Assembly: GCA_030528125.1 (NCBI GenBank)
Contig: JAUMZM010000001.1
Coordinates: forward strand, 1-64,000
DNA: 64,000 bases
Direction: 5' to 3'
Source of the DNA: Tissierellia bacterium
GTDB taxonomy: Bacteria; Bacillota; Clostridia; Tissierellales; Peptoniphilaceae
The notes under the pieces: model-generated
What the model was told of the DNA's origin: nothing
The model's input: only the letters and a program-made list of their open reading frames with translations
Databases searched by the model: none
Made by a program: the position numbers and the translations under genes
Shown: positions 9,963 to 18,787 of the stretch, one piece after another
Position numbering within the stretch: the first letter of the stretch is position 1
Layout: each line of letters begins with the position of its first letter

Positions 9963-10795
9963 TAAAAATCACTTCCTTCCAAACCATAAAAATCTCTAAG
10001 ACCATCTCCAAGGAAATTAAAACTTAGCGATATAAGCATTATTAATATTCCAGGAGCAATAGAAAGCCATGGAGCTTCGAATAAGAATGTTCTTCCATTT
10101 GATACCATAACTCCTAAGCTTGTAAGGGGAGGTTGTGCTCCAAATCCTAGAAAGCTAAGGCCTGCTTCTGCTAAAATCGCCTGAGGTATTGACATTGTAT
10201 ATAAAACAAGAAGAGTTGATCTCATATTAGGAAGTATGTGCTTAAATATCATAGTTGATAGGGGAACTTCCATAGTTATTGCAGCACTTATATATGGATT
10301 TTGTTTTATAAATTGAGTCTGAGCTCTTATTACTCTAGCACTAGTGGTCCAACCAAATATTACCAATGCCAATATCAGACTTCTTATACTAGATCCCATA
10401 TTATAAATAATTGCCATAGCTAATATCATAAATGGAAAAGATAAACCCAAATCACATAATCTCATTAAGATTGAATCCACCCATTTATTAGATAGTCCAG
10501 AGATAGTACCTATAATTGCTCCAATAACTAAGTTTATTGTAGTTGGAACCAGTCCAACGAATAATGATATTCTAAGAGCAAAAATCATCCTGCTAAATAA
10601 ATCCCTACTAAGCTGATCAGTTCCAAATATATGTTTAAATGAGGGAGATTGCAAAGGAGTGCTATAATCTGTTTCATCGTATCCATAAGGAGTTACAAAT
10701 GGAGCAAAAACCGCACATAAGAAGCAAACTATTATAAATATTAATGAAATTGCAAGTAATGGATTTTCTTTTAGATAATTAATAAATCTTTTCAT
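9962..10795 (-). CDS. Oligopeptide/nickel-type ABC permease (OppC/DppC-like)
   Basis: Inner-membrane permease, about 277 residues with six hydrophobic segments. The N-terminus has the family's FGTDQLSRDLFSRMIFALRISL block, and the EAA coupling loop is recognisable around ITMEVPLSTMIFKHILPN. AEAGLSFLGFGAQPP is characteristic of the DppC/OppC/NikC group. It follows the partner permease with two bases between stop and start. Confidence 0.83.
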   Translation of the reverse strand: MKRFINYLKENPLLAISLIFIIVCFLCAVFAPFVTPYGYDETDYSTPLQSPSFKHIFGTDQLSRDLFSRMIFALRISLFVGLVPTTINLVIGAIIGTISGLSNKWVDSILMRLCDLGLSFPFMILAMAIIYNMGSSIRSLILALVIFGWTTSARVIRAQTQFIKQNPYISAAITMEVPLSTMIFKHILPNMRSTLLVLYTMSIPQAILAEAGLSFLGFGAQPPLTSLGVMVSNGRTFLFEAPWLSIAPGILIMLISLSFNFLGDGLRDFYGLEGSDF

Positions 10796-10797
10796 AA

Positions 10798-11718
10798 CTA
10801 CCTCAATCTAACCCTAGGGTCTATTAAAAAGTAAATTATATCAGCAATGAAATTACCTAATATAATCAAAAAAGAAGCAAGAATAACAGTTCCTTGTATT
10901 AAAGGCAAGTCTCTGTTACTAAGAGCAGATATTGATAAAGTTCCTATTCCTGGAATTCCGAATATATTTTCAGTAATCATAGCTCCTCCTAATAGAGAAG
11001 TAAACTGTAAAATCATAATTGTAATTACAGGAAGCATGCTTATTTTTAATGTATGAAGAACTAATGCACTCCATTCACTTCTACCTTTGATTCTAGCTAA
11101 ATCTAGAAAATCACTTTCCATATTTTCTAGTAAATTCGCTCTTAATAATCTAGAGATCTCTCCAGCCATCGACCATCCCAATACAATAGAGGGAAGGACA
11201 AGTTGCTTAGAAGTACCAAAACCAGATATAGGAAATATCTTTAATTTATAAGAGAATATGTATTGCAAAGCTATTGCTATCCAAAATGTTGGAGCAGATA
11301 TTCCTAATATAGAAAGAGTTGAAAAAATCTTATCTATTGATAGGTTGTGATATTTAGCAGCAATGATTCCAGAAAAAATCCCAAATGTCCGGGCAAATAA
11401 AATCGATGCAATGGTCAATTTTACAGTATTGGGAAATACTTCAAATATCATATCTTTTACAGGCCTTTTGCTGATTATTGATTTTCCAAGATCACCCTTA
11501 GATAAATTCTTGATGTAATTTTTAAATCTTTCTTTTACAGGTTTATCTAACCCCAATTCTTTGGCAACTCTTTGCTGAACCTGTATATCTGTTTTTTGAC
11601 CAATCATAGCCGTTGCAGCATTTCCAGGAATAATATTCATTAAGATAAAAGTAGTTATTATAATTAGAACAATTACAATCAAAGACTGTATCATTCTTCT
11701 AAAAACATACGATAACAT
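10798..11718 (-). CDS. Oligopeptide/nickel-type ABC permease (OppB/DppB-like)
   Basis: Inner-membrane permease, about 306 residues. It begins MLSYVFRRMIQSLIVIVLI, a typical OppB/DppB first helix, with an ELGLDKP periplasmic segment and an EAA loop near LARIKGRSEWSALVLHTLK. It ends GNFIADIIYFLIDPRVRLR, the family signature end. The frame is open back to 11766, but that would begin inside the hairpin after the binding-protein gene; AAGAAGG lies just before the ATG at 11718, so that start is preferred. Confidence 0.85.
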   Translation of the reverse strand: MLSYVFRRMIQSLIVIVLIIITTFILMNIIPGNAATAMIGQKTDIQVQQRVAKELGLDKPVKERFKNYIKNLSKGDLGKSIISKRPVKDMIFEVFPNTVKLTIASILFARTFGIFSGIIAAKYHNLSIDKIFSTLSILGISAPTFWIAIALQYIFSYKLKIFPISGFGTSKQLVLPSIVLGWSMAGEISRLLRANLLENMESDFLDLARIKGRSEWSALVLHTLKISMLPVITIMILQFTSLLGGAMITENIFGIPGIGTLSISALSNRDLPLIQGTVILASFLIILGNFIADIIYFLIDPRVRLR

Positions 11719-11734
11719 AATACCTTCTTTCACA

Positions 11735-11772
11735 ATAAAAAGATGGCTTATATAACGCAAAGCCATCTTTTA
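11735..11772 (-). terminator. Hairpin between binding protein and permease genes
   Basis: AAAGATGGCTT (11739-11749) pairs perfectly with AAGCCATCTTT (11760-11770) and is followed on the minus strand by Ts. It lies between the binding-protein stop and the permease start, so it probably acts as a leaky terminator that yields more binding protein than membrane subunits, as is common in ABC importer operons. Confidence 0.7.
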
Positions 11773-11776
11773 CTAA

Positions 11777-13450
11777 TTACTTATTATATTCAGAATTGAT
11801 TTTTACATCCTGTGTTGCTCCGCAAACCCATCCTTGCCAAGATAGGTGAAGATTCTCAATTCTAGGACTCTTTGCGAAATGATTTAAATCAGATACAAGT
11901 GGCAAATAAAGAGCTTCATCTTGAACGATCTTTTGATCTAAACTTGTCAAAGCTTTGATTCTTTCATCTTGATTAGAGATTAGTCTAGCTTTTTCAATTT
12001 CATCATTTAATTGTTGATCTGTAATGCTCAATCCATTTGATTTGCTTTGTTCTATTGTAAACGCATTGTAGAAATCATCTGGATCTGGAACATCTGCAGT
12101 AATAGGTTGAATACTCATAGAGAATCCATCGCCATTTGCTATAATATCCCAATAACTTGTCATATCTACAGATTTGATTTCCATATCTATACCAACTTCT
12201 TTTAGCATAGATTGTATCATCTCATTTTTGGCTTGATCTTCAGGATATGTTGAGTTTTGCAACATAACTAATTTTACTTCATTTTCTAATCCTGCATCTT
12301 TTAATAATTCTTTAGCTTTTTCAGGATTATATTCAATCTCAGGTTGTTCTATTTCATATCCAGGAATTCCAGGAGGTAGTACACCATTTACAATAGTACC
12401 TTCTCCATTGTAGAAAGTTTTGTTTATAAGATCTCTATCTATTGCCATAGAAACAGCTTTTCTAACTTCTACCTTTGACATATAAGGATCGTTTTGATTG
12501 TATGAGATATAATCCATTCCAGCTCTTTGGAAATCTACGATATTATCTTTAAATACTGGATTTTCTTTATAAGATTGAAGATCTGTAGGAGCTATTGAGA
12601 TAAAATCCAATTCTCCATTTTCAAGCATCATCTTAGATGTAGAAGAATCTATATTCATAAGATATTTTACACCATCAATATTTGCCTTATCACCGAAGTA
12701 ATCATCGTTTTTAACTAGGTTGATCTCTTTATCTTGTGACCAATCTTTAAACTTCATATAACCTGTTCCAACTGTATATTCTGGATCAAATCCAAACTTA
12801 TCTTTTCCTTCTTCAACAGCTTTTCTGTTGTAAATAGAAGCAGGAGCGCCTGTAAGGCTAGCAAGGAATGGAGGGAATGGTTCATCTAGAGTGATTTCTA
12901 CTGTGTAATCGTCTATTACTTTAACTCCTTTTACAGAATCGGCATTACCATTTAATTTATCCAAAGCTCCAGATATTTTCTCAAATTGAGAAGTATTAAC
13001 AGCAGCTTCTTTAGGATCCATCATTCTTTCTATAGTAAATAGAACATCATCAGCTTTCAATTCCTCTCCATTGTGGAATTTGACACCTTTTTTCAAATAG
13101 AAAGTATAAGTTTTTCCATCTTCACTTATATCCCATTTTTCAGCAAGACTTGGTACAATTTCCTTTGAACCATCATCATTTACCTTGACATCTACCAATC
13201 TATTGTAGATTTGAATAGGAATAAAGTAGTCTGCGTTTGTCTTTTGAATATCTAAAGTCTTTGGATTTTGGAACAAAGTAAGTACCATTGTATTTCCACT
13301 AGAACTTTGATAATCAAGTTTTTCTTGTGTTGTAGTTTGATTATTTGCCAAACTACTCTCATTACTTTGAGATGTTTTGTCATTTCCACTTCCACATGCA
13401 GTAAAGACAAACATTCCTGCAACTAGAAGTGATAATAATTTTTTGTTCAT
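11777..13450 (-). CDS. Family 5 extracellular solute-binding lipoprotein (peptide/nickel type)
   Basis: Lipid-anchored binding protein of the importer encoded downstream. The signal peptide MNKKLLSLLVAGMFVFTAC ends in a lipobox with Cys19. A Ser/Thr/Asn/Gln-rich linker leads to an SBP family 5 fold with PSLAEKWDISEDGKTYTFYLKKGVKFHNGE and VRKAVSMAIDRDLIN, both family hallmarks. About 557 residues, normal for OppA/DppA. Start chosen at ATG 13450 because CGGAGG lies six bases upstream, although the frame is open to 13498. It is divergent from the betaine-reductase operon. Ligand is unknown. Confidence 0.86.
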   Translation of the reverse strand: MNKKLLSLLVAGMFVFTACGSGNDKTSQSNESSLANNQTTTQEKLDYQSSSGNTMVLTLFQNPKTLDIQKTNADYFIPIQIYNRLVDVKVNDDGSKEIVPSLAEKWDISEDGKTYTFYLKKGVKFHNGEELKADDVLFTIERMMDPKEAAVNTSQFEKISGALDKLNGNADSVKGVKVIDDYTVEITLDEPFPPFLASLTGAPASIYNRKAVEEGKDKFGFDPEYTVGTGYMKFKDWSQDKEINLVKNDDYFGDKANIDGVKYLMNIDSSTSKMMLENGELDFISIAPTDLQSYKENPVFKDNIVDFQRAGMDYISYNQNDPYMSKVEVRKAVSMAIDRDLINKTFYNGEGTIVNGVLPPGIPGYEIEQPEIEYNPEKAKELLKDAGLENEVKLVMLQNSTYPEDQAKNEMIQSMLKEVGIDMEIKSVDMTSYWDIIANGDGFSMSIQPITADVPDPDDFYNAFTIEQSKSNGLSITDQQLNDEIEKARLISNQDERIKALTSLDQKIVQDEALYLPLVSDLNHFAKSPRIENLHLSWQGWVCGATQDVKINSEYNK

Positions 13451-13624
13451 ATAAACCTCCGTATGTATTATTAGATTGATTAAAAAATAACTAATCAATC
13501 AAATTAATGCAATTATATCATAATTTAATAAAAAGTATAAGACTATATTTTAAATAAGAAAAATCCCATAAATTATTAGGAGATAGTGATTGATTAATTA
13601 TTCTAATACTTTAATAAAATTTAG

Positions 13625-13682
13625 TAATCATGATTAATAATGTTAAAAATATATTGAAATTAATCATGATTAATGTTAGAAT
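13625..13682 (+). promoter_or_regulatory. grdIH promoter with twin palindromic operators
   Basis: A promoter TTGAAA (13654-13659), 17-base spacer, TAGAAT (13677-13682) reads toward grdI. The perfect 12-base palindrome TAATCATGATTA fills the spacer at 13661-13672, and an identical copy lies upstream at 13625-13636, 36 bases centre to centre. This layout suits a dimeric repressor that blocks polymerase and binds cooperatively. The regulator is not identified. Confidence 0.65.
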
Positions 13683-13710
13683 GTAATTAACAAGATAAGT
13701 ATCTTGACTA

Positions 13711-13726
13711 AGTCAGTGCACGGACT
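13711..13726. repeat. Near-palindrome in grdI leader
   Basis: AGTCAGTGCACGGACT is a 16-base inverted repeat with a single mismatched position pair, centred on GTGCAC, between the presumed transcription start and the ribosome binding site of grdI. It could be an operator or part of leader RNA structure; no function is assigned. Confidence 0.4.
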
Positions 13727-13753
13727 AAACATTAATGAAAAGGTGGTTAAATC

Positions 13754-15079
13754 ATGAAATTGGAAATTGGTAATTTTACTGTCAAGGATGTTGTCTTTGG
13801 CGATAAGACAAAGTTTGAAGATAACGTTCTCACAATAAACAAAAAAGAAGCTATCGAATTTATAAAAAAAGATCCTCATATTACAAGTTGCGATATTGAA
13901 ATAGCAAAACCTGGGGATAAAACTAGAATTGTACCAATTAAAGAAGCGGTTGAACCAAGAATTAGACCTGATAAAAGAGCAGTATTTCCTTCTATTACAG
14001 GAGATTTAACCTCTACAGGAGAAGGAGTAGTTTATGCTCTAAAAGGTGTAAGCGTTTTAGGAGTAGGCGAACATTGGGGAAGCTTTGGAGATGGATTAAT
14101 TGATATGAGCGGACAAGGTGCAAAATATTCATATTATTCTAAGCTTATAAATGTTTGCTTGGTAATTGATACTGACGAAGAATTTGAAAGACATGAACAA
14201 CAAAAGAAAAATCATGCAATAAGATGGGCATGCCATTTATTTGCAGAATATCTAGGAAAGACAGTTATTGATCAAAAGCCAGAAAATACAGAAGAATATG
14301 ATTTTACTCCAGTTACAAAAAGAAGCGATGAAGTAAATAAATTACCTTCAGTTGTACTGGTTATGCAACCACAATCTCAAATGGAGGAAATGGGATATAA
14401 TGATTTGATTTATGGATGGGATATGAATAAGTATCTGCCAACATTTATGAATCCAAATGAAGTTTTGGATGGATGTATAATAGGTGGAAGCTTTATGCCT
14501 TGCTCTTCTAAGTGGTCAACTTATGATATGCAAAATTTCCCTATAATAAAAGAATTGTACAAAGAACATGGAAAATCAATTAATTTCTTAGGCGTAATAA
14601 TGTCAAATCTAAATGTATCACTTGAACAAAAAGAAAGATCTGCAATCTTTGTATCACGAATGGCCAAATCATTAGGAGTTGATGGAGCCATAGTTACTGA
14701 AGAAGGATATGGAAATCCAGATGCAGACTATGTCAGATGCATTTGTGCATTAGAAGATGTTGGAGTAAAGGTTGTTGGAATAAGTAACGAATGCACAGGA
14801 AGAGATGGTAGATCACAACCATTAGTAGTAATGAATGAGAAGACAGATGCACTAGTATCCACAGGTGATGTCTCTCAACTTATAGAATTACCACCAATGG
14901 AGAGAGTTATAGGTGAATTAGAAGCATTGGCAAGAGATGGATTATCTGGAGGATGGTCTGGAGATGAAATATTAGGACCTTCAGTAAGAGAAGATGGATC
15001 TATAATAATGGAAAATAACGCAATGTTTTGTGGAGACCAAATAGCAGGTTGGTCAAGGAAAACAATGAAAGAGTATTAG
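13754..15079 (+). CDS. grdI: Betaine/sarcosine/glycine reductase component B, processed subunit (GrdI/GrdG/GrdE type)
   Basis: Substrate-activating subunit of a selenoprotein reductase that reductively cleaves glycine betaine (or sarcosine/glycine) to an amine, with acetyl phosphate made by the complex. The 441-residue protein aligns with the GrdE/G/I family, including GDLTSTGEGVVYALKG and NECTGRDGRSQPLVVMNEKTDALVSTGD. Cys241, in DGCIIGGSFMPCSSKWST, sits where GrdE precursors are cleaved to form a pyruvoyl group. The start at ATG 13754 has AAAAGGTGG upstream. The selenocysteine subunit follows after 10 bases, then a BCCT transporter, which favours betaine as substrate; sarcosine or glycine cannot be excluded. 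Confidence 0.78.
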   Translation: MKLEIGNFTVKDVVFGDKTKFEDNVLTINKKEAIEFIKKDPHITSCDIEIAKPGDKTRIVPIKEAVEPRIRPDKRAVFPSITGDLTSTGEGVVYALKGVSVLGVGEHWGSFGDGLIDMSGQGAKYSYYSKLINVCLVIDTDEEFERHEQQKKNHAIRWACHLFAEYLGKTVIDQKPENTEEYDFTPVTKRSDEVNKLPSVVLVMQPQSQMEEMGYNDLIYGWDMNKYLPTFMNPNEVLDGCIIGGSFMPCSSKWSTYDMQNFPIIKELYKEHGKSINFLGVIMSNLNVSLEQKERSAIFVSRMAKSLGVDGAIVTEEGYGNPDADYVRCICALEDVGVKVVGISNECTGRDGRSQPLVVMNEKTDALVSTGDVSQLIELPPMERVIGELEALARDGLSGGWSGDEILGPSVREDGSIIMENNAMFCGDQIAGWSRKTMKEY

Positions 15080-15089
15080 GAGTAAATCG

Positions 15090-16391
15090 ATGAAAAAGGC
15101 TATTGTATATATAAACCAATTCTTTGCAGGAATTGGAGGAGAAGATAAAGCAGATTATAAGCCAGAAATAAAAAACGAGCTTATAGGCCCTGTAGCAGCA
15201 TTTGATAAAATGCTAGATGCTACAGTAACTCATACAATAATTTGTGGAGATAATTATATGGGCTCTAATCCAGAAAAGGCTACTGAAGAGATACTAGAAT
15301 TTTTGGAAGGATTAGATTTTGATTTGTTCTTAGCAGGTCCAGCATTTCAAGCAGGACGTTATGGTGTAGCTTGTGGTAGAATATGCAAAGCTGTAAAAGA
15401 CAAATTCAAAGTAAAAGTAATAACATCAATGCATCCAGAAAACCCTGGAGCAGAAATGTATAGAAAAGACATGGTTATCTTTAAAGGTGGAAAATCTGCA
15501 AGAGATATGAGAAAAGATATAAAGAAAATGGCAGATTACGCTAATAGATACTTAAATGGAGAACAATTAGGTTCAGCAGAAGAGGAAGGATACTTCCCAC
15601 AAGGAATAAGAATACAATATTATAATCCAGAAATGAAAACAGCTGCTCAAAGAGGAGTAGAAATGTTAATTAAAAAATTAAATGGAGAAGACTTTGTAAC
15701 AGAACTTCCTATTCCTAAAAAAGAAATAGTAAGTCCAGCTAAACCTATTAAAGATCTTAAAAACGCTAAGATTGCAGTAATGACAACAGGAGGAATTGTT
15801 CCAGTAGATAATCGAGATAGAATCCAATCAGCATCTGCGACTAGATGGGGAAAATATGATATATCTGGAATGGATAGATTAAAATCTGGAGAATTTAAGA
15901 CAATACATGCAGGATTTGATCCAGCAGCAGCAAATGCTGATCCTAATGTTATTATGCCAATAGATGTATTAAAAGATATGGAAGGAAATGTCTTTGGTAA
16001 ATTACATAAATATTTCTATGCAACAGTAGGTACAGGAACTACTCAAGCAGAAGCTGAGAGAATGGCAACAGAGATTCTTCGTGAATTGAAAGAAGCCAAA
16101 GTTGACGGCGTTATAATGACAAGTACCTGAGGTACCTGTACACGCTGCGGTGCAGCAATGGCAAATGTAATTGAAAAAGCAGGAATTCCAATAGTTCAAA
16201 TGTGTAACTTAGTTCCAGTAGCTCAATCATTAGGTGTTAACAAAATAGTTCCAACTATCTCTATACCTTATCCATTAGGAGATCCTTCAACAGGTAAGGA
16301 TGTACAATGGAATCTAAGATATCATAGAGTAAATGTAGCATTAAATGCATTGACAGAAGAAATAGAAGAACCAAAAGTTTATGCAGTATAA
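15090..16391 (+). CDS. grdH: Betaine/sarcosine/glycine reductase component B selenoprotein (GrdH/GrdF/GrdB type)
   Basis: Selenocysteine subunit of component B. The frame is interrupted by a TGA at 16128-16130 in the context M-T-S-T-TGA-G-T-C-T-R-C-G-A-A-M, which is the family's U-x-x-C-x-x-C motif. Reading TGA as selenocysteine gives 433 residues, the usual length for GrdB/F/H, with homology continuing on both sides (FNVAMTTGG-like block before; MCNLVPVAQSLGVNKIVPTISIPYPLGD after). It should not be annotated as two genes. The start ATG 15090 has TTAGGAG upstream. Components A (GrdA), C (GrdC/D) and the selenocysteine machinery are not in this window and must be elsewhere. Choice of grdH over grdF/grdB rests on the adjacent BCCT transporter. 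Confidence 0.82.
16128..16156 (+). promoter_or_regulatory. Selenocysteine codon and bacterial SECIS-like hairpin
   Basis: Right after the TGA, GCTGC (16144-16148) and GCAGC (16152-16156) form a stem with the apical triplet GGT. The spacing of about 18-20 bases from the TGA and a GGU in the loop resemble the SelB-binding hairpin of bacterial selenoprotein mRNAs. Confidence 0.65.
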
Positions 16392-16402
16392 GTTTATATA
16401 AA

Positions 16403-16420
16403 GGGGGGATATATTCCCCC
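16403..16420 (+). other. GC hairpin between grdH and the BCCT gene
   Basis: GGGGG and CCCCC flank a seven-base A/T loop (ATATATT). No long T-run follows, so this looks more like an mRNA processing, stabilising or attenuating hairpin within the operon than a full terminator. Such a G5/C5 stem stands out in this A+T-rich DNA. Confidence 0.45.
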
Positions 16421-16443
16421 TAATATAATATGGAGTAATTAAA

Positions 16444-17934
16444 ATGAAAACAAATAAAAAGAGAAATTTGGTATATATTATATCCATAATAATAAGTATA
16501 ATAATAGGACTATGGGGGATTTTGGGTTCCAAAAGTTTCGAAAAAGCTGCTAATTCTTTGATGAGTGGTGTAACTGTAAATATGGGATGGTTGTATCTAT
16601 TATCGATGCTAACCTTTGTAATATTTGCATTGATTGTAGCTTTTTCTAGATATGGAAATATAAAGCTTGGTAAAGATGACTCAAAGCCAGAATATTCAAC
16701 AATTTCTTGGTTTGGAATGTTATTTGGTGCAGGAATGGGAATAGGACTTGTATTTTATGGTGTTGCAGAACCACTTTCTCATTATGTAGCACCAATAGAA
16801 TATCTAACTCCAGGAACTCCAGAAGCTGCAAATTTTGCTATGAAAGCTTCATTTATGCATTGGGGAATACATCCTTGGGCTAATTATTCTATAATTGGAT
16901 TGGGACTTGCCTATTTCCAATTTAGAAAAGATAAGCCAGGATTAATATCAACATTATTCATTCCTTTATTGGGAGAAGAAAAAGTCAAAGGACCTATAGG
17001 AAAAATAATAGATATATTCGCAGTTATAGCTACTATAGCTGGAGTAGCAACATCATTGGGAATGGGTACATTGCAAATAAACTCAGGATTATCATATTTA
17101 TTTAATGCACCTAATAACAAGATGTCATGGCTAGTAATAGTTGTAGTAATAGCTATAATCTATATTTGGACAGCAGTAGCAGGAATTGATAAAGGAATTA
17201 ACACAATTTCAAATATAAATCTAATTCTGGCAGGAACAATTCTAGTATTATCATTTATAGTTGGACCTAAGCTTATGATGTTAAATTCATTTACAAGTGG
17301 AATGGGGGCTTACTTGGATAATTTCTTCCAAGATTCATTGGCACTAAATCCATTTGGATCAAATGATTGGCTATTAGGCTGGAGAATTTTCTATTGGGCT
17401 TGGTGGATAGCTTGGGCACCATTTGTAGGCACATTTATAGCTAGAATATCTAAAGGAAGAACAGTAAGAGAGTTTATACTTGGAGTATCAGTAGCACCAG
17501 CACTTGCTTCAATAGTTTGGTTTTCAGTATTTGGATCAATGGGATTAAATATTGCAACTAAGTTACCACTTGTACAAGCTAAAGAACTAGCATCAGTATC
17601 GGAGCTTGCATTGTTTAAAGTATTTGCACAATATCCGCTTGGAGTTATTCTTTCTGTAATTACTGTAGTATTATTGTGCACATTCTTTATAACATCAGCC
17701 AATTCTGCAACTTTTGTACTTAGTATGTTTAGCCAAGAAGGAGATTTAAACCCGGATAAAAATAAGAAATTAGTATGGGGAATTTTACAAGCGCTAATAG
17801 CTTATGCACTCTTATTATCAGGAGGTATAAGTGCTTTGCAAACAGCATCAGTAGCTGCAGCATTCCCATTCATATTCATAATGCTATTTGTATGTGTATC
17901 AATCATAAAAGCATTTAAAAAAGAAAAAGTCTAA
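16444..17934 (+). CDS. BCCT family betaine/carnitine/choline transporter
   Basis: Twelve-helix membrane transporter of 496 residues, normal for BCCT proteins. It has the glycine-rich GMLFGAGMGIGLVFYGVAEPL stretch and the family signature around FYWAWWIAWAPFVGTFIARISKGRTVREF, with the tryptophan box that binds the quaternary ammonium. The AGMGIG form resembles sodium-coupled betaine carriers such as BetP more than the CaiT exchanger, but this is not decisive. It lies 52 bases after grdH on the same strand and ends before a strong terminator, so it most likely supplies glycine betaine to the reductase. Confidence 0.85.
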   Translation: MKTNKKRNLVYIISIIISIIIGLWGILGSKSFEKAANSLMSGVTVNMGWLYLLSMLTFVIFALIVAFSRYGNIKLGKDDSKPEYSTISWFGMLFGAGMGIGLVFYGVAEPLSHYVAPIEYLTPGTPEAANFAMKASFMHWGIHPWANYSIIGLGLAYFQFRKDKPGLISTLFIPLLGEEKVKGPIGKIIDIFAVIATIAGVATSLGMGTLQINSGLSYLFNAPNNKMSWLVIVVVIAIIYIWTAVAGIDKGINTISNINLILAGTILVLSFIVGPKLMMLNSFTSGMGAYLDNFFQDSLALNPFGSNDWLLGWRIFYWAWWIAWAPFVGTFIARISKGRTVREFILGVSVAPALASIVWFSVFGSMGLNIATKLPLVQAKELASVSELALFKVFAQYPLGVILSVITVVLLCTFFITSANSATFVLSMFSQEGDLNPDKNKKLVWGILQALIAYALLLSGGISALQTASVAAAFPFIFIMLFVCVSIIKAFKKEKV

Positions 17935-17948
17935 CATAATAACTAATA

Positions 17949-17987
17949 ACAGTATGTCAAATTTTGATTTGGCATACTGTTTTTTTG
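17949..17987 (+). terminator. Terminator of the grdIH-BCCT operon
   Basis: ACAGTATGTCAAA pairs with TTTGGCATACTGT (one G-U) around a short loop and is followed by seven Ts. Confidence 0.85.
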
Positions 17988-18022
17988 TGAAATTTTAATT
18001 TATACATCTATAAAATATCTAA

Positions 18023-18039
18023 CCTTAAGAAATCCTTAA
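18023..18039 (+). promoter_or_regulatory. Direct repeat, possible response-regulator box
   Basis: CCTTAA occurs at 18023-18028 and again at 18034-18039, 11 bases apart, upstream of the peptide-immunity transporter. OmpR-family regulators, such as the one encoded in this operon, typically bind direct repeats about one helical turn apart. Inference only. Confidence 0.4.
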
Positions 18040-18084
18040 ACTTATATTCTATATTTAAGTTACACAGAAAGTGAGGATTATTAT

Positions 18085-18786
18085 ATGGATAAATATATTT
18101 TAGAAACAAAGAATTTAACTAAGACTTTTGGTAATGAAAAGGCTAATGATAATATCAATTTAAAAGTAAAAGAAAACTCAATTTATGGGCTATTGGGACC
18201 TAATGGGGCTGGCAAATCCACTTTATTAAAGATGTTATCTGGAATGCTTTATAAAACATCTGGAAGGATTATTTTTGATGGACATGATTGGAGTCGTAAT
18301 GATTTATCACATATAGGAGCCTTGATTGAAACGCCTCCTTTGTATGAAAATCTATCTGCTAGAGAAAATCTAAAGGTAAGGACATTGCTACTTGGACTTT
18401 CTGATGCAAGAATTGATGAAGTCCTAGAAATTGTAGATTTGCAAAACACTGGTAAGAAAAAGAGTGGAGAGTTTTCTTTAGGTATGAAGCAAAGGCTAGG
18501 AATTGCAATAGCTCTAATAAATAATCCAAAGTTACTAATCTTAGATGAACCAACTAATGGGCTAGATCCTTTGGGAATACAAGAGCTTAGAGAATTGATT
18601 AAAAGCTTTCCTGCTAAAGGTATAACAGTTATATTATCAAGTCATATATTAGGCGAGGTAGAGCAAGTTGCTCAATATATTGGAATTATAAATAATGGAC
18701 GCTTAGAATATCAAAACCATATCGATCACAGTGAAAATCTAGAAAAGTTATTTATGGATATTGTAAAAAAAGGAAGGAACTACTAA
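18085..18786 (+). CDS. Lantibiotic-immunity type ABC ATPase (LanF/BcrA-like)
   Basis: ATPase of a three-part exporter protecting against antimicrobial peptides. The 233-residue protein shows Walker A GLLGPNGAGKST, ETPPLYENLSARENL (typical of the BcrA/LanF group), signature FSLGMKQRLGIA, Walker B LLILDEPTNGLDP and SSHIL. Two paralogous-size permeases and a two-component system follow directly. C. difficile CprABC and nisin NisFEG are the closest functional models I know. No lantibiotic precursor or modification gene is nearby, so this is likely resistance rather than producer immunity. Confidence 0.83.
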   Translation: MDKYILETKNLTKTFGNEKANDNINLKVKENSIYGLLGPNGAGKSTLLKMLSGMLYKTSGRIIFDGHDWSRNDLSHIGALIETPPLYENLSARENLKVRTLLLGLSDARIDEVLEIVDLQNTGKKKSGEFSLGMKQRLGIAIALINNPKLLILDEPTNGLDPLGIQELRELIKSFPAKGITVILSSHILGEVEQVAQYIGIINNGRLEYQNHIDHSENLEKLFMDIVKKGRNY

Positions 18787-18787
18787 T

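Larger units (their letters stand above)
13451..13753. promoter_or_regulatory. Divergent control region between ABC importer and betaine reductase operon
   Basis: This 303-base gene-free stretch is A+T rich and holds repeated TAATCA/TGATTA half-sites at 13477-13482, 13492-13497, 13591-13596, and inside two full palindromes at 13625-13636 and 13661-13672. A GATTGATT/AATCAATC hairpin (13474-13481 with 13493-13500) lies in the leader of the importer. A possible minus-strand -10 box TATAAT is at 13517-13512. No open frame with a ribosome binding site was seen. Confidence 0.6.

Noticed and set aside
13474-13500. GATTGATT/AATCAATC hairpin as a riboswitch
   Set aside because: Only a single short A+T stem; no conserved riboswitch core was seen.
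16158-16391. Separate 77-residue gene after the TGA
   Set aside because: It is the C-terminal part of the selenoprotein GrdH; the TGA lies in the family's selenocysteine motif.
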